A stretch of 64,000 nt of DNA, from positions 744,001 through 808,000 of the forward strand of contig OX392529.1 of the NCBI GenBank assembly GCA_947623455.1, read 5' to 3'. Below the pieces are notes generated by a model. The model was not told the origin of the DNA. It saw nothing but the letters and a program-made list of their open reading frames with translations, and did no database searches. Shown in pieces: positions 10,620 through 22,272 of the stretch. Positions within the stretch are counted from its first letter, which is position 1. Each line of letters opens with the position of its first letter. This DNA comes from Mimachlamys varia (lineage: Eukaryota; Mollusca; Bivalvia; Pectinida; Pectinidae). The position numbers and the translations under genes were made by a program.

Positions 10620-12432
10620 TGTTACCAGTGGAATTTTGTGGCGTGTGGTCTTACCTATAATGCAAGGAGAACAGAGAATGTTACTTGACTGTCATCATTT
10701 TAATGTGGAGAACAAAGACCAGTCCATACATGTACTGTATAATATATAGACTAGTAATATAAATTGACAAGGTTATAACAATCACCTTCTTGAACTAGTA
10801 ATGAACCAATGAACTTATAACACATTACTAAAGCTTAACCATGTAACCCGGTAAAGAACATTGTAACTACTTCAAAGACTTGGCAGGTATGGCTGATACA
10901 TTTTATAACAATTGGCTGATAACTGAGCTGGCAATTGTTGACAAGTAAAATGTCTTACATTCAATACTGAATTCAACCTTCCACCCTTGCCATCATAACC
11001 GATCAACATTGTAGCTACTAGACAGTAATACTTCTGAATGCCTTAATCTCAAATTTGTAAAATCTTACAACAACATACATGGAGATAGATAATCTTTCAA
11101 ATAATATCAGACAAAACCACAGTTGTCGAGTATTAATAATTGACTAGAATTGGATACTGACATTTCACACCGAAATGACAGACCATGTTTAGTAAAAAAG
11201 TATTAAACTCGAAATCGCAATAACTCACAACAGACTTCTAATATATAGGAACTATTACAATATTGTTTATCCCGAGTAAACAATAGAGAACCAAACAACA
11301 TATCTCTGATTTCTTAGGATAAAAACATCTGAATCCACAACATCTCATTTCTTATGGAATTAGTGCAAAAAGGAATATAATTATCTTGACCTAGTAGAAA
11401 GTAGAAATTGTCATACACAATATGACAATTGAATTTCTCAAATATTCAATCCTAACCCTAAGTCAGTATAAACATTACATAATTCAGCAATATACTGAAT
11501 TATTAAGAGACACAATTATAATGCTTTGAAATACCCTATCCTGCTATTTTATCTCTGTCAAATATATTCTGCCTCTATTACAATAACAGGGAACTAAATA
11601 ACTATTGCTATTACAAAATTATTATGATCCAATTAACAATAATAATTTTTGAAGTTTTTGGTTTCCAGTTTCAGTTCCTAAATATCAATAAAATAAACCT
11701 TGACATTTGGTTTTATAGTAAAATTAAACATGAATAATATCTACAATTGAACAGCCAGTCTCTAAACCAATTCTATTGCAGAGTACTAGTAATGTAGATA
11801 TATACACGTGTTGCCAAGTGTAAACATATGGGCGCAGCCATATTGTGACGTCATACCGCGGCAAACATCTAAGAGTAAAACCATGCCATTTCAGATTCAA
11901 ATAAAATGCAACAAAAATAATTGACATGCAAGTTTCTAATATAGAATATGCTACAATATTATGATTCTATTGATTAACACAAGAATTTCGGTCAAAAAGT
12001 ATGGAAATAACTGTTTTATTAACAACTTGTCTTGTATGACGAATGGCGCGACCATGCCGTCTGCAGAAATCAACCAGCTAACCGCTTCGATTGACAAAAT
12101 ACCACCTTCGTAACCATATTAACATCCGACACCGATCATATTGCTGCATCGCACATTTAGAAACCAAAATATCATCAATTTGCATGTTGTTAAACAATAT
12201 TTCAACCAAACTTACCTATAATGCAAGGAGAACAGAGAATGTTACTTGACTGTCATCATTTTAATGTGGAGAACAAGGTCCAATCCGGAACCCGGTACAT
12301 ATATTCCGGAATCAACCAGAGTTACCTCCCTTTACCAATAAATCGGTGTCTCGTTGCCACATTACAAAAATAAAATGTGGGGTCCCTGATCTTGTATTAA
12401 AATTTACAATCAGTAAAAATCCACCTGTCACA
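10620..12432 (-). repeat. Gypsy 1, 3' LTR (element orientation)
   Basis: 1,813 bp, the same length as its partner with no net indel. The internal 66-bp repeats are at 10650-10715 and 12211-12276. Differences from the other LTR that I could see are at about 11354, 11533, 11800 and two bases near 12280. Confidence 0.95.
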
Positions 12433-12443
12433 CTCTCCCCGCC
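12433..12443 (-). promoter_or_regulatory. Gypsy 1 polypurine tract
   Basis: The minus strand reads GGCGGGGAGAG directly before the TG of the 3' LTR. This is the expected place and composition for plus-strand priming. Confidence 0.75.
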
Positions 12444-13116
12444 AAAATAGAAGTCGTCCCGACTTGTAAAAATGCAAAATGCAGTACTATATAATAATGG
12501 GAGAGAAAAAAAAAACTACAATCATACTTTTATAACATCACTGTTTCCAAAAAAAACATATACGCTAATACTAAAACCTGACTAAAACATGCACGTTATA
12601 GTAGCTATTCACTCAGAAAATACTTTGCCATGAATTAAACCTTCAGGATCTGTCTTTCCTTATACTTGTCTCATTACTGATACACTATTTTACAATAGTT
12701 ACAGAACCATTATAGATTCACTCTAAGAGATAGTGAAGTTCGCCTATTGCCAGATGGCCAGTCTGACAACAAAACACGACAGCACTCAGGCTGGTACACA
12801 TTTTACTAAAATGCAAAATCTCTAATGGCCTTATCAGCATGACAATGCTAGAACTCGTTTGTACTATTCAGTAACCTTTACAACATTTTGACCTTGACCT
12901 TGATGAAATGGACTTATACAATCACACATTTCCCTCTAGTCCTACTTCGAAAACGTGTCACTTAATTTAAAGGTCACCCTCCGTTCTAGGGGTTAGACAC
13001 CAACCCATTGTGAAGGTTTATCATTCACCAAAGTACATCATACTACAATGTATAATTATTTTAAGACTAATAACCTTAGGCTTTGTAGTCCAAATTACCA
13101 AAACAAATTGTTAAAG
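12444..13116 (-). other. Gypsy 1 non-coding region between pol and 3' LTR
   Basis: About 670 bp with no substantial frame, no env-like ORF and no repeat. The role is unknown. Confidence 0.5.
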
Positions 13117-16100
13117 TTATACATATACTGGAGCCTGACTCAAGAACCATACGCTGCTGGTTTGATGCCCGAGAGTGTCATAGGTTAGCCTCGTGGGAGG
13201 TCTTACAGTTCGCGATCCTCTGTTCGTCGTGGATGAAGTCTCACTTTCGTCAGGATCCGTTTCCTCTCCTGCCTCTACCACAGTTTTCGCTACAGTGTCC
13301 GTGTCACTTCCTATTTCCTCAGAACTATCCGTCAGCTGTGAATTCATGGTACTTGGACTATCATCCACTGAATGGAAATCCTGTTGACTAGATTCAGCTC
13401 CATCACTACTTCCATGTCTGTCCTGGTTTACAGCTACTGATTCCTGTTCTCTAGGTTCAAACGGTATAGCATCAGGGTTCAGCCCTGATACCTGCCTCCC
13501 AACTTCTGATGGAAAGACACTTGCTGGGAACTCATCATCACTTGATGACGAGTCGTCACGAATCACTCTCCGCGAGCTTGCCAAACGTTGTCCCCTACGT
13601 TTTCATGGCGGGCCCTGACTGATGCGTGGACATACAGGAAGATCGTTGCACTGTAGGAGCATATTACGGTGTAATCTGCGAACGCGACCGTTCCCATCCT
13701 CTTGCCGTACCTCGTAAACCGGCAAATCAGATGACATCCTTTTCAGGACAACATGTACTTTATCTTCCCAATAAGACCGAAGTTTACCTGGTCCACCTCT
13801 TTCACCAAGATTCCTTACCAAGACACGATCACCAGTCTGCAGTGCTGCACTACAAAGTTTCTGGTCATGATGTTTCTTTGCGTAGCTCTGTGACCTTTTT
13901 GCATTTTGAGATGCAATTTGATAAGCTTCTTGCATTCGACATGCCCAGTGTTCTGAGTAGCCTTCATGTGAAGGGTTCTTGACATCATCTGAACTCAACC
14001 CGAAAATCAAGTCCACGGGTAGTCGTGGGTTTCGTCCAAAAAGCAGAAAGAACGGAGAATAGCCTGTACTGTCGTTGTGCGTGCAGTTATAGGCGTGCAC
14101 CATTTTGTTGACATGATTTTTCCAGTCACTCTTATAATCCTTTGGTAGAGTCCTCAACATGTTCAACAGTGTCCGGTTCAGACGCTCGCACTGACCATTC
14201 CCTTGTGGGTGATATGGTGTTGTGCGAGAATGTTGTATGTTGCAATATTTCTGGAGACGACTAAACAGATGATTCTCAAACTCGCGTCCCTGGTCATGGT
14301 GTAGTTTCTCCGGAAACCCATAGCGTAAAACAAAGTCATTAAAGATCTTCTCTGCTGCTGTCTTGCCTGATTTATTAGTGGTAGGGTATGCGGCTGCAAA
14401 GCGCGTATAGTGGTCCACAATGACTAGTATATATTCGTAGCCCCCTTTGCTCCGTTCCAGGTGGAGATAGTCAATAGATACCATTTGGAAAGGATATGAT
14501 GTCTGGATTGGTTTTAGAGGTGCATGTACATTACGAGATGGTGGTTTATCCTCAAGGCATGTGCAAACGCGTGTGACATAATGTTCAACCCCAGTCGCCA
14601 TCCGTGGCCAATAAAATCTCTCACGAGCTAATGCCAAAACTCTATCCGTTCCCAGATGACCCATGTTATTATGCAATTGTTGTAACACCATTTCCCGGTA
14701 TGTGGATGGTAATATCAGTTGATAGCACTTTTCTTGTGTAGGTGTCCGAGTGAGGCGCTTTAACAGACCATCTTCATCTATCTGTAGAGACGACCACTCA
14801 CGCAATAGCCGGCGGCCATCTGAAGTCAGACATTTCTTCTCCTTATCAGTAGGACGTGTTCCACGATTTACATACAACTTCACACCCCTAATATCTGGAT
14901 CAGTGTTCTGAGCGTCCCTGAGCTGTGCTGTTCCTACACGACATTCGCCACTCGCGTATTCCTTTTCCTCCTGCACTGATGAGTCTGGGTCAAGATGAGG
15001 TGTCAATGGCAAGTTCCCAACACTCTGAGCCCTGACAACGTTAACCGACGTTTCAATCACATCTGGTGTCATCTGTTCAGAACATTCAATGACATATTTT
15101 TCGAAGTCCAGAGGCATCCGACTCAGCGCGTCTGCATCGGTATTCAACCGTCCTGGTTTGTACCTAACCGTAAACTTGAAGTCTGCGAGTTCAGCGACCC
15201 ATCGTAATCGTGTTGCATCTAATCGGGGAGTTGTCAAGATATAACTAAGCGGGTTATTGTCACTATACACTACGAATCCGGGTGCATAATATAGATAGTC
15301 ACGAAATCTATCCACAATAACCCATTTCAATGCTAAGAACTCTAATTTTCCTGAGTGCATGTGATAGTTACGCTCCGCCGGTGTAAGAGTTCGAGATGCG
15401 TATCCCACAACATGCGACCTGTGATCATTACCTTCCTGGTAGAGTATGGCTCCGAGTCCATCTCCTGATGCGTCCACATGAAGAGAGAAAGGTCTGTCAA
15501 ACTGAGGATAGGCCATGACCGGAGGACTTGCGAGACTATCAATTAAAGTACCTAACACAGCTTGATGTTTGTCTGTCCATTTAACTTTCTGATTGGATGT
15601 GAGCTGGCCTCCTTTGAGTCGCTTGCCTTTTGCTGTTGTGTCGTCCACTTTCAATAGATCATACAGAGATTTCGCTTTTCTTGAAAAGTCAGGTATGAAC
15701 TTTCTGTAGTAGCCAATTAATCCAAGCAATTTCCTAACCTCGCCAACATTTGATGGAGTCTTTTCCTTCAATTGCAAGACTGCCTCTTTATCCGCTGGGT
15801 CTACTGTGTATCCCTCTGAAGTGACCATGTGTCCCAAAAACCGGACCCGATTGCAGAATATTTTGCATTTCGATGGTTTTAACTTCACACCATGTGCACT
15901 AAGTCGTTGGAAAACCTGCTGGAGATGAGTCTTATGGTCAGAAAAGGTTTTACTATAAACCAGCACATCATCCAAGTATGGCAAGCAAATTTATCGCGTA
16001 ACCCTTCCAGGCACTCGTTCATAAAATTCTGAAATGCGGCAGGTGCTCCCGAAAGTCCAAATGGAATCCGTTCCCATTCATACAAACCCCACGGCGTTAC

Positions 16101-17670
16101 AAATGCAGTGCGTGGTTTGCTATCCTCGTCCATCACGCCTTGATGGTACGCCTTACCTTGATCCAAAATGGAGAACCATTCACTGCCACCTAGGCTATCG
16201 AGTGCGTCTTGAATTCTGGGTAGTGGTCTATTATCTGCAATTGTTTTCTGGTTAAGACGCCTATAATCTACACAGAGACGAAGGGTGCCGTCTTTCTTCC
16301 TGACACAGACTAGCGGACTACAATATGGCGATTTTGATTTACGAATAAAACCCTTCGTAATAAGGTCCTGTAGATAGTCCTTCACTTCATTATACAGTGG
16401 GTTGGGAATTGACCTATAAGCGTGACGTATCGGCGTGTCATCTGTGAGCTGAAGATCTAGCTTTAAGCTTGGCACGTAGCCAATGTCATCGTCTGTTTTA
16501 GCAAAAACATCTTGATGTTCCCGTAACAAAGTAATTACTTCGGACCTTTGACTCGCAGTTAACGAAGTATCAGTTAAATCGATCGGAGGTGTCCACGCGT
16601 CAACGCCTGTATCAACTGGTGTTTCAGTTCCTGTGGTACCCACTGTCTCGCGGTTGTCTTCTGCTTCCTCTGCCACACAAAGGTGCACTACTGACGATAG
16701 TGCCTGTAGAGTGCCCAAACGAGTGTTTTTGGGTAGGTAGATGGTCTGGTCAGATGTATTGTGGACTGGAATTTTTACTCGTGTCGACCGATTTGTTTTG
16801 ACAAGCATTTCCTGTAACTCAAGTCCAGGGATACTACTGGTGTCTTCGACTGGCACAAACAGACATGTCAACATAGATCCCGCGACTCCAGACCTTACTG
16901 ATCCTCTAATAACCCTGGACCCTCCCTTAGGTATCGAAACACGTCGGCTTCCCGAGCTAACACAACTAATTGGATCGTTGGCATTTTCCGATATGATACT
17001 GGCCACAGACTTTAGTTCCTGCTCCTCAATGTTTGTCATCGCATTCCGTAATCCTGACAACAGCCCATCCTCGCCACGCATCCGAGAATAATACTCTATC
17101 ACATTGTAACCTAGAATAGGCATAGCTGCAGCAGCAGTTTTCGTGACTAAGAATGGTACTAACATGGGAGATTCGTTTCTCTCAAACTGAAGTTTGATCT
17201 CCATCCATCCCTTGAATGGTATCAGCCCACCACTAGCTGATGTCACCTTTAACCCTAGGCTGGTAAGCTCCTCAAGGTCCCTTAACTTACTATGAGGTAG
17301 GTAGGATTCAACAAATGCCTCATTAACCAAAGAAACTTGAGCACCCGTGTCCCATAGCGCTGGTGTGTCCTGACCCTCAAGCTTAACTTGCACGACACAT
17401 GATTCTCCTATCAACTTCACAAGTCTGTTTTTGTTCCGCGGGGACAGCCCGTTGACCTGACCTCTAACTTCGCCAACCGAAACGTCTTCCTTGGATGAAA
17501 GATATTGTATTTTTTTACATACTGCCTTGTGAAAGTCCCAATGATATTGCTGACATGTCCTCGAACAGTAAGAGGCCGACTTACAGCCTGTACAAATACT
17601 ACATTTGTCTAAAGTCTGTCCACAATTCGCGCACCGAACAGTATTACAGGGGCTGTCCTCTTGGGTCACT
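13117..17670 (-). pseudogene. Gypsy 1 pol: MYND finger, protease, RT, RNase H, integrase; one frameshift, one TGA
   Basis: Pol is in the -1 frame relative to gag and overlaps its stop, so it is probably made by recoding. No standard slippery heptamer is obvious. From the GTG at 17669: residues 13-51 form a MYND-type zinc finger (CANC, CTGCKSASYC, CQQYHWDFHKAVC). The aspartic protease is DTG at 107-109 and RT has VDYRRLNQKT and YLDDVLVY. RNase H follows, then integrase with an N-terminal zinc domain ([18 protein letters not shown]) and catalytic [14 protein letters not shown] and GNGQCERLN. The tail is Ser/Asp/Glu-rich and ends near 13117. Damage: a frameshift near 15988, just before YLDD, consistent with one lost T, and TGA at 13603-13605. 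All catalytic motifs are intact. Confidence 0.9.
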
Positions 17671-18913
17671 CCTGCCCCCAGTGTGAGGACCCTTTGGCGT
17701 TTTCCGACGGCCTTACACGGCAGCCTCTAGAAAAATGGTCGGAACTCCCGCATTTCCAGCAGTGAGTACACCGTTCGGAATTGTCCTGTGTACAAATCCC
17801 ACACTTCCGTTTAAATCTTCGCAGATTTTCTTTCCCACTGTGGTCAGTGTTTCGTTGTTCCACTGTGGATTTCAAAGCGGCCACCTCAGCCTGTAACTCC
17901 TTTATTGCGGACATTACGACCCCTTCCTTGGGTGCCTTGCTGTTTTTCTTTCCATTATCGGGTTGTTCATTAATACTGTCCTCGGAGACGCTGTTTACCT
18001 TCGCTTGCTTTGGCTTAGATGAGCAAAGCTTGGTTTTTCTTTCAGTCTTCTTTCAGGTAATCTCACACATTGCCTTCAAAAGTTCCTCATCGTCTAATCC
18101 CTCCCTCTCAAGGACAGGTTTTATTTCCCTTCTCACTGTCTCATCTACCAACCCTGTATCAAGTGTGCGTTTGAATAAAGTACTAACTTGTTTCTCTGTA
18201 AAGGCGACCTCGTCACTTTGTTCCTTTGAGGTGAAGAGAACCTTTTGCTTAAGGTCCAGTAAATAGATAAGGAAGTCCTGAGGGTTCCTAACCCCTTGTG
18301 CGGCAACGCCCAATTCATGATAGAGTGCTGATGAGGTCTTTTCTTGGAAGTGGGACCTTAATATGTGTCGTAATTTTCCCAAGGTTAAATCTGTCCGGCC
18401 CTCGAGGTAACCCCTAAGCGGCATGCTGGGATCTATAGCCTTGATAACTCCCTCCACTAGCTCAAAATCCTTGTAGCCTTTCCTGGATCCAGATTCGAGC
18501 TGCCGTATCAGACTAACAAAGGTGAGACTCGGACCCTTATCATGTGTTAGCTGTCCAACGACTTTGAAGTCCCGTCGTATTAACCCAGTTCTATTACCGA
18601 CGACTTCTCCTTTGTCAGCTGGTTTCTTCTCACTTTGGTCTTCCTTCTTCACCTTAATCACATTGGTAGTGGCCTCCTCCTTAACTTCAACAAAATGAGG
18701 CAGTGCATCATTTAACAACAAAATCTCTGTTCCTCCGCCCTCTGTCGTGGCTAGGGCAGCATCCAACCATTTGTTTGTCATTCCGACTGCACCGACCCAG
18801 TCAAGCTTATCTACCTCCTCCGTCGTTGCCAGCTTTTCCTTCTTCAAAAACCCCTGAAGGACGCCCAATGAGGACTGGTAGAGTCTTCCCTTGATCTGGA
18901 TCACCTCTGCCAT
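17666..18913 (-). pseudogene. Gypsy 1 gag, one in-frame TGA
   Basis: Structural polyprotein of the retrotransposon particle. The first Met at 18913 (MAEVIQIKGRLYQ) lies 31 bp inside the primer site. A capsid-like helical region ends at EELLKAMCEIT, followed by TGA at 18053-18055. The same frame then continues through a Lys-rich linker, a coiled-coil-like segment (IKELQAEVAALKSTVEQR) and zinc motifs. The latter are CGIC with CTHC, and a CCHC knuckle, CWKCGSSDHFSRGC, for RNA binding. It ends SSHWGQE at 17666. The TGA is probably a mutated CGA; readthrough cannot be excluded from one copy. Confidence 0.85.
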
Positions 18914-18943
18914 CTTGTCTTAGTCTACCAACAACACCACGTT

Positions 18944-18962
18944 GATCCCGGACAAGCCCCCA
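18944..18962 (-). promoter_or_regulatory. Gypsy 1 primer binding site, tRNA-Pro-like
   Basis: Read on the minus strand, four bases after the LTR end: TGGGGGCTTGTCCGGGATC. This differs by one base from the 18-nt tRNA-Pro primer site known from gammaretroviruses, which is complementary to the conserved tRNA-Pro 3' end. Confidence 0.8.
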
Positions 18963-18966
18963 AAAA

Positions 18967-20779
18967 TGTTACCAGTGGAATTTTGTGGCGTGTGGTCTTA
19001 CCTATAATGCAAGGAGAACAGAGAATGTTACTTGACTGTCATCATTTTAATGTGGAGAACAAAGACCAGTCCATACATGTACTGTATAATATATAGACTA
19101 GTAATATAAATTGACAAGGTTATAACAATCACCTTCTTGAACTAGTAATGAACCAATGAACTTATAACACATTACTAAAGCTTAACCATGTAACCCGGTA
19201 AAGAACATTGTAACTACTTCAAAGACTTGGCAGGTATGGCTGATACATTTTATAACAATTGGCTGATAACTGAGCTGGCAATTGTTGACAAGTAAAATGT
19301 CTTACATTCAATACTGAATTCAACCTTCCACCCTTGCCATCATAACCGATCAACATTGTAGCTACTAGACAGTAATACTTCTGAATGCCTTAATCTCAAA
19401 TTTGTAAAATCTTACAACAACATACATGGAGATAGATAATCTTTCAAATAATATCAGACAAAACCACAGTTGTCGAGTATTAATAATTGACTAGAATTGG
19501 ATACTGACATTTCACACCGAAATGACAGACCATGTTTAGTAAAAAAGTATTAAACTCGAAATCGCAATAACTCACAACAGACTTCTAATATATAGGAACT
19601 ATTACAATATTGTTTATCCCGAGTAAACAATAGAGAACCAAACAACATATCTCTGATTTCTTAGGATAAAAACATCTGAATCCACAACATCTCGTTTCTT
19701 ATGGAATTAGTGCAAAAAGGAATATAATTATCTTGACCTAGTAGAAAGTAGAAATTGTCATACACAATATGACAATTGAATTTCTCAAATATTCAATCCT
19801 AACCCTAAGTCAGTATAAACATTACATAATTCAGCAATATACTGAATTATTAAGAGACACAATTATAATGCTTTGAAATACCTTATCCTGCTATTTTATC
19901 TCTGTCAAATATATTCTGCCTCTATTACAATAACAGGGAACTAAATAACTATTGCTATTACAAAATTATTATGATCCAATTAACAATAATAATTTTTGAA
20001 GTTTTTGGTTTCCAGTTTCAGTTCCTAAATATCAATAAAATAAACCTTGACATTTGGTTTTATAGTAAAATTAAACATGAATAATATCTACAATTGAACA
20101 GCCAGTCTCTAAACCAATTCTATTGCAGAGTACTAGTAATGTAAATATATACACGTGTTGCCAAGTGTAAACATATGGGCGCAGCCATATTGTGACGTCA
20201 TACCGCGGCAAACATCTAAGAGTAAAACCATGCCATTTCAGATTCAAATAAAATGCAACAAAAATAATTGACATGCAAGTTTCTAATATAGAATATGCTA
20301 CAATATTATGATTCTATTGATTAACACAAGAATTTCGGTCAAAAAGTATGGAAATAACTGTTTTATTAACAACTTGTCTTGTATGACGAATGGCGCGACC
20401 ATGCCGTCTGCAGAAATCAACCAGCTAACCGCTTCGATTGACAAAATACCACCTTCGTAACCATATTAACATCCGACACCGATCATATTGCTGCATCGCA
20501 CATTTAGAAACCAAAATATCATCAATTTGCATGTTGTTAAACAATATTTCAACCAAACTTACCTATAATGCAAGGAGAACAGAGAATGTTACTTGACTGT
20601 CATCATTTTAATGTGGAGAACAAGGACCGATCCGGAACCCGGTACATATATTCCGGAATCAACCAGAGTTACCTCCCTTTACCAATAAATCGGTGTCTCG
20701 TTGCCACATTACAAAAATAAAATGTGGGGTCCCTGATCTTGTATTAAAATTTACAATCAGTAAAAATCCACCTGTCACA
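18967..20779 (-). repeat. Gypsy 1, 5' LTR (element orientation)
   Basis: 1,813 bp, TG...CA ends. It carries a 66-bp direct repeat near each end (18997-19062 and 20558-20623). A 67-codon frame occurs at the same place in both LTRs and has no recognisable similarity. Confidence 0.95.
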
Positions 20780-20839
20780 TGAACTCTCAGAAAAAAAATT
20801 TGATTTTAAAAAATGTGTATAACTAAGTAATTCCTACCA

Positions 20840-20953
20840 CAGCTGCTTGTGGAAATGAATGTTATTTTATGAAATACTGTATTTTTCTGTTAATGAGGTA
20901 CCTACTATTTTTAATGAAAAATAATTTCATTCATGTCCACAGCAAGCACTTAT
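20840..20953. mobile_element. Short MITE, family 2 (about 115 bp)
   Basis: Imperfect inverted ends: CTGCTTGTGGAAATGAATG on the left, and on the right the complement of TGCTTGCTGTGGACATGAAT. The inside shares CCTACTATTTTTAATGAAAA and the GAAATACTGTAT block with the 270-bp element at 42907-43175. Sits in intron 4 about 60 bp beyond the gypsy LTR. Confidence 0.65.
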
Positions 20954-21226
20954 GATTCCATTAGAAATATCCTTTTTTATTATAATTTGCTATTGAATAT
21001 ATAACCTAAGATTAACTTAATGAACTGGCCCCTTTGTTATTCAATCCCTGTATAGTATGGCCTTACTGTTTGGTTTAAGCATTTCCCTCTGAACTCATAC
21101 CTATGCAAACCAGACACCTGTGTAAACTGACCAAAAGTTTTGGTCACCATGACTTCCGGTTTAGAGAAGTTACTATGTAGTATGTTTCTAATGTGCCAAA
21201 CTAGATTATGATTATCTTTTTTTCAG

Positions 21227-21432
21227 GTCACCCTATAAAGCCAATCTGTTTGGTGTGTGTAATGATGGCCGAACCTTACAGACCAACTATGTCCATGGGT
21301 GAGGATGGTGTGAACAGTCATTCAGCCAGTTCTGTAGTTTCCATGCTTCATCACTTTTTTGAACATCATGGAGAAGGAGAAAAGACAGTTTTCCTGAATG
21401 CAGACAATTGTGGTGGTCAGAATAAGAATCAG
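21227..21432 (+). pseudogene. DNCGGQNKN-family gene, exon 5
   Basis: Acceptor TTTTTTTCAG, donor CAG|GTGAGT. It encodes RSPYKANLFGVCNDG in one frame. After a one-base shift near 21298, it encodes GVNSHSASSVVSMLHHFF and FLNADNCGGQNKNQ in the next. The exon length is one nucleotide over a multiple of three relative to the flanking phases, which independently confirms a single-base indel. Confidence 0.75.
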
Positions 21433-21692
21433 GTGAGTTTTATTTCTTAAAAAAAAAATAACAAAACTTTTGAATTATATAAGATTTATTACCAGGTAAA
21501 TTAAATGAAGTAAGTAAATTAAAAAACTAATGCAAGAAGAAATATGTTAATATTTTTTTTAACAACTTTTGAGCAATCTTTACCGGTTTTATGGTCATGA
21601 TGCTGATTTTGTTTATTATTGATATGCATACTTTATAATGCATTTAATAATTAGTAGCTTGTGTAATATGTCCAATGCTTACTTTGTTTCAG

Positions 21693-22023
21693 GTTGTCAC
21701 TAGTTATCTGGTATGGAGGGTGGCTAATGGGTACCACAATGACATCCATCTCCATTTTATGAAGCCATACCATGCTCGATGCCTTGTGGACGGGATGTTT
21801 GGAATTGCCAGGAGAAAGATCCGTGGAGGTGACATAGATAGTTTGCCACAACTTAAGGTCGCTGTTGACTCATCCTCGACCCACAACCATGAAGACTTAT
21901 ACAGCGAGTTGTCGGCTTACTCCTGGGTGTGGCGAGACTGGAAGCAGTTTTTCAGACCAGTTTTCAGAGCTGTTCCTGGTATTGGCAAATATCAGCATTT
22001 CCACTTCACATCAAGCAATACAG
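21693..22023 (+). pseudogene. DNCGGQNKN-family gene, exon 6
   Basis: Acceptor TTTCAG, donor ACAG|GTATTA. Fully open, 110 codons. Segments include VTSYLVWRVANGYHNDIHLH, FMKPYHARCLVDGMFGIARR and IGKYQHFHFTSSNTG. The Asp in VDGMFG is a candidate third catalytic acid. Confidence 0.78.
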
Positions 22024-22272
22024 GTATTACATGTTATTTTTATATTATGAACATGTGCGAGAAGTTAAGGCGTTCGTTTGTTTTCGAAAAATGCTAGTAT
22101 TTTTAAGATTTTTAAAAAACAGACTTGAAGAATGATATTGATGCTCCTGTTTTGCCTCAAGATTGTTTTTGTTTTTATCTTTTGAGGATAATATATCAGA
22201 GGCTTTAAACACTTCAGATCAGTTTCCACTAAAACAATATGACTTTAATGTTTCATGTATTATACATTCCAG

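Larger units (their letters stand above)
10620..20779 (-). mobile_element. Complete Ty3/gypsy LTR retrotransposon in intron 4
   Basis: Two 1,813-bp direct LTRs (10620-12432 and 18967-20779) bracket gag and pol on the minus strand. Each LTR starts TGTGACAGG and ends GGTAACA in element orientation. The bases outside are GTGAA on the left and TGAAC on the right, giving a TGAA duplication of 4 bp; 5 bp would be usual, so one base may have mutated. I saw five substitutions between the LTRs, so the insertion is recent. Pol order is protease, RT, RNase H, integrase, which places it in Ty3/gypsy. No env-like ORF is present. It sits antisense to the host gene and leaves the splice sites intact. Confidence 0.95.

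Noticed and set aside
11724..11927. 67-codon minus-strand frame in the gypsy LTR, repeated at 20071-20274
   Set aside because: It lies in both LTRs because they are copies of each other; no known LTR-encoded protein type or domain is visible.
16034..17091. Plus-strand frames inside gypsy 1 pol
   Set aside because: Antisense shadows of a well-identified pol reading with conserved catalytic motifs.
17660..17730. Classical -1 slippery heptamer at the gypsy 1 gag-pol overlap
   Set aside because: The frames do overlap in the -1 sense, but no X XXY YYZ heptamer in the gag frame was found in the overlap.
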